From: Ralstonia sp. NFACC01
GTDB lineage: Bacteria > Pseudomonadota > Gammaproteobacteria > Burkholderiales > Burkholderiaceae
Assembly: GCF_900115545.1 (NCBI RefSeq)
Contig: NZ_FOWV01000014.1
Span: forward strand, 1 to 63,942
Length of the DNA stretch: 63,942 nucleotides
Direction of reading: 5' to 3'
Shown here: one piece after another, positions 10,230 through 18,445 of the stretch
Layout: the number at the start of each line of letters is the position of its first letter
Position numbering within the stretch: position 1 is the stretch's first letter
Notes under the pieces: model-generated
Seen by the model: only the letters and a program-made list of their open reading frames with translations
The model's database searches: none
Told to the model about the DNA's origin: nothing
Translations under genes and position numbers: made by a program

Positions 10230-10859
10230 TCACGCTGCCGCGGCTTTCGGCTGCGACAGTTCGCTCTCGCCTTCCCTCACGTAGATAGAGTTGCGTGGCT
10301 TGGCCAGCACGCGCCGCACCATCGGCTCGAAGAACGACAGCGGCAGGTTGTCGTAATCCGGCATGAAGGCCGCGGCGTCGTATTTGGCGCAGAACTCGGC
10401 GGTGCGCTCGAACAGCTCGGGCTGGCTGCGGTACTGCTCGCGCAGGTTGCGGTCGAGCCCCAGATGGTGGAAGAAGTAGTAGCCCTGGAAGATGCCGTGC
10501 TTCTCGACCATCCACAGGTTTTCCGGGCTCACAAACGGCTTGAGGATGGCCGCGGCGATGTCCGGGTGGTTGAAGCTGCCCAGCGTGTCGCCAATGTCGT
10601 GCAGCAGCGCACAGACCACATATTCCTCGTCGCGGCCGTCGCGGTGGGCGAGCGTGGCGGTTTGCAGGGAATGCGCGAGACGATCGATCGGGAAGCCGCC
10701 GCAATCGCCGTCGAGCAGCTTCAGGTGCGCGAGCACGCGGTCGGGCAATGCGCGGGCATAGGGCATGAACTCGGCCGAGATGGCGGCCCAGTCCTCGCGG
10801 GTGCCTTGCTCCATGTTGGAAAACGTTGCGCGCGGGGCAGTGTGCTTCGGATCAGTCAT
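10230..10859 (-). CDS. HD-domain phosphohydrolase-like protein
   Basis: The protein has 209 aa. Metal-binding residues of an HD fold are visible: H63 in LAHSLQTAT and the H87-D88 pair in CALLHDIGD. It belongs to a family of inositol-oxygenase-like or HD hydrolases of unknown substrate. Tryptophan- and tyrosine-rich stretches (GIFQGYYFFHHLG) are typical of that group. It is a single gene, convergent with the hydroxyacid dehydrogenase and divergent from the Crp/Fnr-type regulator. No signal peptide. Function beyond metal-dependent hydrolase or oxygenase is unknown. Confidence 0.8.
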   Translation of the reverse strand: MTDPKHTAPRATFSNMEQGTREDWAAISAEFMPYARALPDRVLAHLKLLDGDCGGFPIDRLAHSLQTATLAHRDGRDEEYVVCALLHDIGDTLGSFNHPDIAAAILKPFVSPENLWMVEKHGIFQGYYFFHHLGLDRNLREQYRSQPELFERTAEFCAKYDAAAFMPDYDNLPLSFFEPMVRRVLAKPRNSIYVREGESELSQPKAAAA

Positions 10860-10971
10860 TGGGGGTGTCTCCTTCGTCGCCGGAATGGTCGCGTCGGTGC
10901 CGCGTCGTATTTCTTGAATGGCTGGCTGCGCGGCTAGCGGACCATTCTCTGCCCGGCGCTTGCATGCAGAC

Positions 10972-10987
10972 TGTCAAGCGTTTGACA
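10972..10987. promoter_or_regulatory. Crp/Fnr-type dyad operator candidate
   Basis: TGTCAA-GCGT-TTGACA is a perfect 16-bp dyad with a 4-bp centre, the spacing used by Crp/Fnr dimers. It lies immediately in front of a Crp/Fnr-family gene and in the region shared with the divergent HD gene, so autoregulation or control of both is plausible. Confidence 0.6.
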
Positions 10988-11020
10988 ATGATCGGACCGC
11001 CCTCGCCGCATCCTGCCGCC

Positions 11021-11719
11021 ATGCCCGCAGACGCCTCCCATACCGCCGCCGCGCCCACGCCCGCACAGCTCGCGCAGGGCTGGCTGCGCGACGCCCCCGC
11101 CGATCTGCTGGCCGAGATCGCACCCACCGCGCGCCTGGTCACCTACCCTGACGGCGAATGCATCCACCCGCACGGCGGCCCTGCGCAGGGCATGTTCCTG
11201 ATCGTGCGCGGCCGCGTGCGCATCAGCCGGACGACCGACGGCGGCAGCGAACTCGTCTACGGCGTGCTGCGCGCGGGCGAATGGTTTGGCGAGATCGCAC
11301 TCATCGACGGCGGTGGCCGCACGCACAGCGCCCATGCGCAGGGGCCGACCACGCTCATCCTGCTGGGCAGCGCGGCGTTTGCGCGCGTGGTGTCGGCCTA
11401 CCCCGCCGGCATGTGGGCGCTGATGCAGCAGCTCTGCCAGCGCATCCGCCTGATCTTTGACGAGTTCGAGCACGCCAGCGAAATGCCCGCCGATGCGCGG
11501 CTCGCCCAACGGCTGCTGCAGCTCGCCCGTGCCGGCGATGGCCGCACCGTCGCCGCCAGCAATGAAGAGCTGGGCCGCATGCTGGCACGCTCGCGGCAGA
11601 CGATTTCCAAGTACCTGCAGGCGTGGCAGCGCGCAGGCTGGATCCGCTGCCATTACCGGACGGTGGAGGTCGTCGACACGGCAGCTTTGCGGATGCTGAT
11701 CGACGGCCATGCCTCCTGA
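11021..11719 (+). CDS. Crp/Fnr family transcriptional regulator
   Basis: The protein has about 232 aa. A cyclic-nucleotide-binding-like beta roll is visible (GMFLIVRGRVRIS, then GEWFGEIALIDGGGRTHSA). The C-terminal HTH_Crp helix-turn-helix is NEELGRMLARSRQTISKYLQ. There are no N-terminal cysteines for an FeS cluster, so it is not a classical Fnr. The ligand is unknown. In-frame starts at 10964 and 10988 are also possible. 11021 is chosen because the dyad at 10972-10987 would otherwise lie inside the coding region; no start has a strong ribosome site. An MFS gene follows 96 bp downstream on the same strand. Confidence 0.85.
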   Translation: MPADASHTAAAPTPAQLAQGWLRDAPADLLAEIAPTARLVTYPDGECIHPHGGPAQGMFLIVRGRVRISRTTDGGSELVYGVLRAGEWFGEIALIDGGGRTHSAHAQGPTTLILLGSAAFARVVSAYPAGMWALMQQLCQRIRLIFDEFEHASEMPADARLAQRLLQLARAGDGRTVAASNEELGRMLARSRQTISKYLQAWQRAGWIRCHYRTVEVVDTAALRMLIDGHAS

Positions 11720-11814
11720 GCGCGCCCTGCGCAGGGGGCACGCGCGCCGCAACCTGCGCCGATAGAATGGATTCTGGCCGCGCAGATCTGCCCGCCTCCA
11801 CCACTCCCACCTCC

Positions 11815-13065
11815 ATGAACTCCATGTTCTCGCCCGGCTCGCCCGAGGGCCGGCGCCTTGTGTTGCTGCTCGGCTTCGCGCAGATGGTCTCGTGGGGCAC
11901 GCTGTACTTCAGCTTCACCGTGTTTCTGGCGCCGATGCACGACACGCTCGGGTGGGCGCGGCCGTTTTTGGCGGGCGGATTCTCTCTCGGGCTGCTGGTC
12001 TGGGCGCTGTGCTCGTTCTGGGTCGGGCGCGCGCTGGACCGCTGGCCTGCGCGCCGCGTGATGGCTGCAGGCACGGTACTGGCGGCCGGCGGCCTGCTGG
12101 CGTGGTCATTTGTCTCAGATGAGACGGCCTTTCTGCTGCTCTGGTTGCCGATGGGCTTGGCGATGGCCACTACGCTCTACGACCCCGCCTTCGTCGTGCT
12201 TCGCCAAGCGTTTGGCGATGCGTACCAGCGCCCGATCATCGGCCTCACGCTGATTGCCGGGTTCTCCAGCACGCTGTGCATTCCGCTCGCGCAATGGGGC
12301 GTGGAGCACCTCGGCTGGCGGCACACGCTGCAGCTTTTTGCGCTGGCGCATGTGCTGATCTGCTTGCCGATCCATGCGCGCCTGCGCGTGCGGCCGCCCA
12401 TGCTCGCCCCTGCAGCAGCGCTTGACCCGGCAGCAGCGGTGCATGCGTCGGCATGGCGCATGGTGTTGCGCTTGCCGGTGTTCTGGGCGGTGGTGCTGGC
12501 CTTCGTGGCCACCAGCCTGATCGCCACCGTGCTCGGAGCGCACCTGATTCCGCTGTTGACGGAGAAAGGCGTGCCGACCAGTCGCCAGTTGCTGATCGCG
12601 GCGCTTATCGGTCCCGCCCAGGTGCTCGGGCGGCTGGCCATGATGCGGTCGCGCCCGGCGCACCCGGTGCGCATTGCACCGTGGACGTACGGGGCCATGG
12701 CTGCAGCCCTCGTCTTGCTGGCGCTGTCCAGCGGGCCGCTACTGATCGTATTTGCGCTCGTCTACGGGGCAGCCAACGGCATCAACACGATGGTCCGCGC
12801 GATTGCGATGCCGGAGCTGGTTTCGCGCAACCAGTACGCCACGCTCAACGGCCTGATGATGACGCCCGTGCTGCTGGCGCAGGCCAGCGCCCCTTGGCTG
12901 GGCGCACTGCTCTGGCGGGCCAGCGGCGGCTATGCAGCGGTCGAATGGGCGATGGTGACGGCCGCCCTCGTCGCACTCGTGGCCTTCGCCTACGGCTTGC
13001 GAAGCGCGCGAAAACGCACCGTACCCACCGCTGCGACGCGCACCAAGGTGACGCAATCGCCATGA
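11815..13065 (+). CDS. MFS transporter, 12 TM
   Basis: The 416-aa inner-membrane protein has about 12 hydrophobic segments and MFS loop features (FWVGRALDRWPARRVM after TM2). The fold is similar to the oxalate/formate antiporter-like and YbfB-type MFS groups (FAQMVSWGTLYFSFTVFLAP, and SRNQYATLNGLMMTPV near TM10). Substrate unknown. The start is ATG 11815. A longer open frame upstream overlaps the end of the Crp/Fnr gene and is not credible. The gene may be co-regulated with that regulator. Codon use looks like its neighbours. Confidence 0.85.
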   Translation: MNSMFSPGSPEGRRLVLLLGFAQMVSWGTLYFSFTVFLAPMHDTLGWARPFLAGGFSLGLLVWALCSFWVGRALDRWPARRVMAAGTVLAAGGLLAWSFVSDETAFLLLWLPMGLAMATTLYDPAFVVLRQAFGDAYQRPIIGLTLIAGFSSTLCIPLAQWGVEHLGWRHTLQLFALAHVLICLPIHARLRVRPPMLAPAAALDPAAAVHASAWRMVLRLPVFWAVVLAFVATSLIATVLGAHLIPLLTEKGVPTSRQLLIAALIGPAQVLGRLAMMRSRPAHPVRIAPWTYGAMAAALVLLALSSGPLLIVFALVYGAANGINTMVRAIAMPELVSRNQYATLNGLMMTPVLLAQASAPWLGALLWRASGGYAAVEWAMVTAALVALVAFAYGLRSARKRTVPTAATRTKVTQSP

Positions 13066-13206
13066 CGCATTCACCACTTTCAACGCAGAAGATTGCTTTT
13101 AGGAACCTTTGTAAGCGCACATCTGTCTTGAAACATGGGACGTGATGTTTCATTCTCATAGCAGAGACGGTCCGCTTTTTGCGAGACTGCCGACGGAGGA
13201 AGCGCC

Positions 13207-14058
13207 TTGTCACAGGTTCATGTGGAAACATCTGAGAGCGAGCGCATGCCGTGGTCGGTCCAGGAGATCGCTTACGGCAGCATCGACGTAGCACGCGTAC
13301 GCGAAAACGGCACGCTGTTCTACCTTGTTGCCAGTGCGTCGTTTGTGGAGAGCGGCTCCGACCTCTATGCCGGCAACCTCGCTCAGTACTACGCCGATCG
13401 CCCCGAAACCGCGCACTGGCTGATCCACCATTGGGAACGCGAAGAGCTTCAGCACGGCCGTGCACTGCGCCGCTACGTTGAAACCGTCTGGCCCGAGTTC
13501 GACTGGGAGCGCGGCTACGCCCGCTTCTTCGAGGAATACTCTGTCACCTGTTCGGTCGACCAGTTCGAACCCACGCAGGCGTTGGAAATGGTCGCGCGCT
13601 GCGTCGTCGAAATGGGCACCGCCACTTTCTATCGGGCCATCGCCCAAGCTGCGGCTGAAGCCGATGAACCCGTGCTGCGCGACCTCGCCAGCCGCATCTC
13701 GGCTGATGAAGTGCGACATTACAAACACTTCCTGCGTTTCTTCAACGAGTGCAACGCGAGCGAAGGCGTCGGCCGCGCACGCGTGCTCAAGGCGCTCGCC
13801 TCACGCCTGCGTGAAATCAAGAATGAAGATTCGATGATCGCCCTGCGCAATGTGCTGCGCATCGAGCGCGGGCAGGAGGACGTGCCCGAAGCCGATGTCC
13901 GCGCACTGAACTCGCGCGTCAGCGCGTTGGTGCGCTCCTATCTGCCGCTGGATATGGCGGCCAAGATGTTGCTCAAGCCCTTGCGCCTGCGCCCGGGGTT
14001 CGAGCGCTCGATTCGGCCGCCCCTGGTGGCCGTGGTGCGGCGGGTGATCCTGCACTAG
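13207..14058 (+). CDS. Ferritin-like domain protein
   Basis: The protein has 283 aa and is mostly helical. It carries ferritin-superfamily metal motifs: [18 protein letters not shown] (ExxxxH-like) and a second pair in [11 protein letters not shown]. The N-terminal segment [31 protein letters not shown] is typical of a family seen in Ralstonia and Burkholderia. A di-iron centre is likely; oxygenase or storage activity is unknown. The start codon is TTG 13207, supported by GGAGGA at 13195-13200 with a 6-nt spacer and by the absence of a nearby ATG before the metal motifs. A terminator follows directly. Confidence 0.8.
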   Translation: MSQVHVETSESERMPWSVQEIAYGSIDVARVRENGTLFYLVASASFVESGSDLYAGNLAQYYADRPETAHWLIHHWEREELQHGRALRRYVETVWPEFDWERGYARFFEEYSVTCSVDQFEPTQALEMVARCVVEMGTATFYRAIAQAAAEADEPVLRDLASRISADEVRHYKHFLRFFNECNASEGVGRARVLKALASRLREIKNEDSMIALRNVLRIERGQEDVPEADVRALNSRVSALVRSYLPLDMAAKMLLKPLRLRPGFERSIRPPLVAVVRRVILH

Positions 14059-14088
14059 AACGCGGCGCGCAAAGGAGGCGCCAACAAA

Positions 14089-14113
14089 AAACCCGGGTTG
14101 AAGCCCGGGTTTT
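14089..14113 (+). terminator. Intrinsic terminator between convergent genes
   Basis: AAACCCGGG-TTGAAG-CCCGGGTTT gives a 9-bp stem with a 6-nt loop and T/A tracts on both sides. It serves the ferritin-like gene (+) and the porin gene (-). Confidence 0.9.
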
Positions 14114-14138
14114 CTATATCTAGCCGACAGAATGCCGA

Positions 14139-15218
14139 TTAGAACTTGTGGCGGATACCGACCATGGCACCCATTTGGTTGTTGCTGCTGCCGTCAGCGC
14201 TGGTGAACACATCGCCGAGGCCAGCGACACCGAGCGGCAAAGCTGCATTGCTGCTGTTCTTGGCGTAAGCCACGTTCAGATAGGCGTCGGTGCGCTTGGA
14301 CAGCGCATAGTCGCCGCTCAGGACAAACAGCCAGGGATTGCCGGCGCCGGTGGTCTTGAAGTTCTGGTAGTAGGCCGTACCGGTCAACGCCAGAGCCGGC
14401 GTCACTTGGTAGCCTGCGCCCAGCCAGTACAGGTTCGAACGCAGTACGGATTCGGATGCAAGCGGATGGGTCGCATTGAGCCAACGATAACCCGCGTAGA
14501 GCTTGGCCGGGCCATAAACGTACGTGCCGCCGATGGTGGCGCGTTGCACCTTGAGGTCGGAAGCAATGCCGTAGTCCGCGGGCACGTCCGTATTCCCATT
14601 CATTTGGTCATACACGGCACCCACGGAGAACGGGCCATTCGCGTAGTTCAGTCCAACGCTCCACTCGCGGCCCAGCTTGCTCGCGCCGGCAATCTCCTGG
14701 CCATCGTTGCGCGTCGAGTACAGCGCCGAAGCGGTCAGGCCACCGAACGTACCCATGTATTTCACCGCGTTGTCTGCGCGCCCCGCCATGGCAGCGTCCT
14801 GCGAAGCCAGCGAATAGCGCGAAACTGCCATCGGGTCGTATTGCAGCGCGAAGTCGTACAGCAGGTTCTGCTGGCGACCCAGGGTCAGTCGGCCCCACTG
14901 GCCTTCCAACCCGACGTAGGCGTTACGGCCGAACAGACGATCGCCCTGGCCCATCTTGCCGTCATCAATACTGAAACCACTTTCCAGGTTGAAGATACCC
15001 TTCAGGCCGCCGCCCAGGTCTTCAGCGCCGCGCAGGCCCCAGCGCGAACCGGACATACCGCCCGACTGCAGTGCACCGCGAGAACCGCCGTTACCCGGCG
15101 CCTTGTTCACCCACTCGACGCCAGCGTCGACCACGCCGTACATCGTCACGCTCGATTGAGCGAATGCGCCAGCCGAAACCAGAGCGGCAGCGGCGGCCGC
15201 AAACAGCTTGATCTTCAT
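14139..15218 (-). CDS. OmpC-like trimeric porin
   Basis: The 359-aa protein has a clear signal peptide (MKIKLFAAAAAALVSAGAFA, cleavage before QSSV), followed by the usual neisserial/Burkholderia porin start SSVTMYGVVDAGVEW. Repeated amphipathic beta strands run to the C-terminal VGIRHKF, whose final Phe is the outer-membrane assembly signal. It forms a general diffusion channel in the outer membrane. The upstream region (15219-15557) is AT-rich and long enough for complex control. A second member of the family lies at 56485-57588 in this window. The gene is ended by the bidirectional terminator at 14089-14113. Confidence 0.93.
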   Translation of the reverse strand: MKIKLFAAAAAALVSAGAFAQSSVTMYGVVDAGVEWVNKAPGNGGSRGALQSGGMSGSRWGLRGAEDLGGGLKGIFNLESGFSIDDGKMGQGDRLFGRNAYVGLEGQWGRLTLGRQQNLLYDFALQYDPMAVSRYSLASQDAAMAGRADNAVKYMGTFGGLTASALYSTRNDGQEIAGASKLGREWSVGLNYANGPFSVGAVYDQMNGNTDVPADYGIASDLKVQRATIGGTYVYGPAKLYAGYRWLNATHPLASESVLRSNLYWLGAGYQVTPALALTGTAYYQNFKTTGAGNPWLFVLSGDYALSKRTDAYLNVAYAKNSSNAALPLGVAGLGDVFTSADGSSNNQMGAMVGIRHKF

Positions 15219-15504
15219 ATCGTTTTCCTTAAAAAAACTATCGCGGGTATTTGCGATCGGCGGCCATTATGTATTCCGACTTCTCGTATTCAGAACTTTC
15301 AAAAATAGCCTGTGGTAAATATGAAACCTAAGCATTGATGACGAAATTATTCATATCAATCAATGCTCTGCGACCGCACGCAGACAGCCGTAAGCATGGC
15401 TTACGAGAAGGCAATCCAATGCCTTACACGAAGTAATCCATTAAACCCACAAAGTCATCCAGTCGATGATAAAAATTAAAGATTAAGGCGCGCTTCTTTT
15501 CGAC

Positions 15505-15590
15505 TATGATTCACCCCGAAGCGTGAATGACAGTTCCACAGCTTCATATCGACTTTAAGAGACCGCCCTAAACAGCGGTCTCTTTTTTTG
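15505..15590 (+). ncRNA. Candidate small RNA upstream of porin gene
   Basis: A strong intrinsic terminator (10-bp stem AAGAGACCGC / GCGGTCTCTT at 15557-15566 and 15575-15584, then a T-run) sits on the + strand with no + gene in front of it. TATGAT at 15505-15510 could be a -10 box, giving a transcript of about 70 nt. A second small stem GAAGC/GCTTC (15519-15523 with 15541-15545) lies inside. No convincing -35 box was seen. It is divergent from the porin gene and convergent with the response-regulator gene. Existence is inferred. Confidence 0.5.
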
Positions 15591-15611
15591 CCCGTGAACT
15601 TTGCCGATCAG

Positions 15612-16223
15612 TCAGCCGGGGAGTCCGACCTTCCTGGAGATGCGGTGCTTGAAGGTGGACACCGTCTTGGGCGAGATCCCCAGGCGCTTGGCGATCTCGG
15701 TGTTTCGATGGCCTTCGGCCAGCAGTTGGTTCACGCGCATTTCGCGCTGGGTGAGCGTGGTGAGGCCAGCGCCTTCCGCCGCCCCCATCGCGGAAGCAGG
15801 GAACGAGAGGTAGCCGCGCGCCGCCAGCAGCAATGCCGCCGTCAACGCGGATGTCGCTTCAGATTTCGGCACGTAGGCGTTGGCGCCCGCCAGGAAGGCG
15901 AGCCGCGCTTCGTTGCCCGTGGTCTGGGCAGACGTGACCACCAGGCCGATGTCGTGGCGCTGCGCGCGCACGCGGCGCACAAGTTCGAGACCGTCCAGGC
16001 TGGGCAGATTGATGTCGACGATGGCGAGCTTCGGGCGCGCCGTACGAATCAGCTGCAGCCCCCGTGCGCCGTCAGCCGCCGTCGCCACAAGCTGCAACTG
16101 CGGCGACCCGGCGAGCAGCGCCTGGATGGATTCAAGAACGATCGGATGGTCGTCGATCGCGACGACGGAATGGAAGACTGGATCTGCGGGGGACATGGAG
16201 AGCGGTACCTGAGCGGGTTCCAT
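15612..16223 (-). CDS. NarL/FixJ-type orphan response regulator
   Basis: The protein has 203 aa. The receiver domain (about 18-130) shows the acidic pair in AIDDHPIV, phosphoacceptor D in LAIVDINLPSLDGLEL, Ser/Thr in VVTSAQT and Lys in YVPKSEA. The C-terminal LuxR-type HTH is LTQREMRVNQLLAEGHRNTEIAKRLGISPKTVSTFKHR. No sensor kinase gene lies beside it, so its partner is elsewhere. Start ATG 16223 is preceded by GGGGGA. An internal ATG at 16196 is possible. The chemoreceptor gene lies 113 bp upstream on the same strand. Confidence 0.9.
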   Translation of the reverse strand: MEPAQVPLSMSPADPVFHSVVAIDDHPIVLESIQALLAGSPQLQLVATAADGARGLQLIRTARPKLAIVDINLPSLDGLELVRRVRAQRHDIGLVVTSAQTTGNEARLAFLAGANAYVPKSEATSALTAALLLAARGYLSFPASAMGAAEGAGLTTLTQREMRVNQLLAEGHRNTEIAKRLGISPKTVSTFKHRISRKVGLPG

Positions 16224-16336
16224 GCTGCGAGTCCCCCGGGCGGGCCAGGTTCCGCGCGGTACAGGTTTGCACGATTGCCCGTCAAACCTTGTACCGATTG
16301 CAACGCCACGTCATCAATTCATGACATCTTGCCGGC

Positions 16337-18325
16337 TCAGGCGAGCCGAAACACGTCCACCGCGCCGCGCAGTTCCTGGGCCTGTTGGCGCAGGCTTTCA
16401 GCGGCGGCGGCCGCTTCTTCGACCAGCGCAGCGTTCTGCTGCGTCACCTCGTCCATCGACGTGACCGCGTGGTTGACCTCTTCGATGCCTTGCGACTGCT
16501 CGCGCGACGCGTGGCTGATCTCGCCCATCAGACCGGCGATGCGCTCCACGCGCGTCACGATGTCCTGCATGGCATCGCCGGCGCCGCGGGCGGCCTCGTT
16601 GCCGGCCTGCACTTCTTCGACCGAGCGACTGATCAATTCCTTGATCTCCTTAGCGGCGGCGGCGCTGCGCTGGGCGAGGCTGCGCACCTCGCCGGCCACG
16701 ACGGCAAAGCCGCGGCCCTGTTCGCCTGCGCGGGCGGCTTCGACGGCGGCGTTCAGCGCGAGGATGTTGGTCTGGAACGCGATACCGTCGATGATGCCGG
16801 TGATGTCGGCGATCTTCTGCGCCGTGGCGTGAATGCCCGACATGGTGCCGACCAGCCGCTCGACCGTCTGCCCGCCGGCATTGGCCGCCTCGCTGGCGGA
16901 CTGCACCATGTCGTGCGCATGGTGTGCGCTCTCGGCGTTCTGGCGCACGGTGGCGGCCAGTTGCTCGATGCTCGATGCGGTACGCTCAAGGTTGCCGGCC
17001 TGCGCTTCGGTGCGCGCGGAAAGATCGGCATTGCCGGCAGCGATCTGGCCAGTGCTCGACGCGATGGTCGAGGCGCTGGCGCGCACCTTGTCGACGATGC
17101 CCGAAAGGCCGTCGCCGACGCCGTTGACAGCACGCATGACCTGACCGATCTCATCGCGGCGCGTGGCGGGCAGGCGGTGCGTGAGATCACCCGCAGCCAC
17201 ACGCTGCGCGACGTTCACCACCTCGGCCAGCGGCGCGCTCACGGCACGGCGCAGCATCCAGTACAAGCCGCCCGCCAGCAGCGCGCCGAGCGCCAGCCCC
17301 AGCAGCAGGAACCGGTTGCGGGCGGCCACCAGATCGGCGTTGAGTTCATCCACGTAGGCCGTGCCGGCAATCACGAGCTGCCAGTCGGGGTATTGCGTGA
17401 AGACGGTCAGGCGCTCGCGCGCGGTACCGCCTTCCGTGTCGGCCAGCGTATGCCGCAGCGTGCCGTCCTTGCGCGCGATCATCTCGCGCACCCAGGTCTG
17501 GCCGCCGGCGTCCTTGGCGTCGAGCAGGTTCTTGCCTTCGCGGTCTTGCGTGTGGTCGATCAGCACTTTGCCCTGATCGGTGCCGGGCTTGCCGTCGATG
17601 ACGAAATAGCCACCCGTCTTGCCGATGCCGTGTGAGCGGATCTTGTCCTTGAGCAGCGCCAGTTCCGAGCGCACGTCCACACCAACATACAGCGCGCCGA
17701 TCACCTTGCCCGACGCATCGCGCACGGGTTCGTACTTGCTCATGTAGGGCACGCCAAACAGCCACGCCAGGCCGCGGAACGGCTCGCCGGCCATCAGCGC
17801 CTTGTAGCTCGGATGGGCGCGGTCGAGCAGCGTGCCGATCGCGCGTTCGCCGTTTTCCTTCTTGAGCGAGGTAGTCACGCGGACGAAGTCGTCGCCGGTG
17901 CGGGCAAACACGGTGGCAATCGTGCCGCCGGTGCGCGCGAAGAACTTGTCGGGCACGGTGAAGTTGAGGTTCAGTACCGTGTCACCGCTCTTGAAGGTGG
18001 GCGTCGGCTTGCCGGCCACTTCCACGGTCTGCGCCGGGTCCACGCTGTAGGGGCCTGGCGCGGCGTCGGCAAAAGCGGTCAGGAAACGATCAGCCTCGGT
18101 GCGCATGGTGCCGTCGAACAGGCCGATCATGTCGCGCATGGCCGCCTCCTGGTTGTGCATGGCCGACTGCGTATTGGCCTCAAGCATGCGCAGGCTCGAT
18201 TGCGAGTTCGCCAGGGCAAACATGCCGAACACCGCCACCAGGGCGATCAGGCCGATCAAGGCCAGCCGGGTGCCAAGGCTCGTAGGGAATTGTGTAACTT
18301 CAGATAGGGGCGCAGACGCTCTCAT
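16337..18325 (-). CDS. Methyl-accepting chemotaxis protein with Cache sensor
   Basis: The 662-aa inner-membrane chemoreceptor has TM1 at about residues 19-39, a large periplasmic Cache_3/Cache_2-type sensor (about 45-335, with [25 protein letters not shown]), and a second TM near 340-362. A HAMP domain ([23 protein letters not shown]) and a long methylation/signalling coiled coil follow. The highly conserved hairpin tip is present as [20 protein letters not shown]. No CheR-binding pentapeptide is evident at the C-terminus, which ends DVFRLA. Ligand unknown; Cache_3-Cache_2 sensors often bind small carboxylates. No che genes are adjacent. Confidence 0.92.
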   Translation of the reverse strand: MRASAPLSEVTQFPTSLGTRLALIGLIALVAVFGMFALANSQSSLRMLEANTQSAMHNQEAAMRDMIGLFDGTMRTEADRFLTAFADAAPGPYSVDPAQTVEVAGKPTPTFKSGDTVLNLNFTVPDKFFARTGGTIATVFARTGDDFVRVTTSLKKENGERAIGTLLDRAHPSYKALMAGEPFRGLAWLFGVPYMSKYEPVRDASGKVIGALYVGVDVRSELALLKDKIRSHGIGKTGGYFVIDGKPGTDQGKVLIDHTQDREGKNLLDAKDAGGQTWVREMIARKDGTLRHTLADTEGGTARERLTVFTQYPDWQLVIAGTAYVDELNADLVAARNRFLLLGLALGALLAGGLYWMLRRAVSAPLAEVVNVAQRVAAGDLTHRLPATRRDEIGQVMRAVNGVGDGLSGIVDKVRASASTIASSTGQIAAGNADLSARTEAQAGNLERTASSIEQLAATVRQNAESAHHAHDMVQSASEAANAGGQTVERLVGTMSGIHATAQKIADITGIIDGIAFQTNILALNAAVEAARAGEQGRGFAVVAGEVRSLAQRSAAAAKEIKELISRSVEEVQAGNEAARGAGDAMQDIVTRVERIAGLMGEISHASREQSQGIEEVNHAVTSMDEVTQQNAALVEEAAAAAESLRQQAQELRGAVDVFRLA

Positions 18326-18445
18326 GCTTTTTTTCCTGGGGTCGTCAGTCGAGTTAACAACGGATCGACCCGCAAAAGCTTGAGCGCAAACGTTTTACAA
18401 ACCGCTTTGTCTGGCAAACCAGACATCTGTCTGCAATCCCGGACG

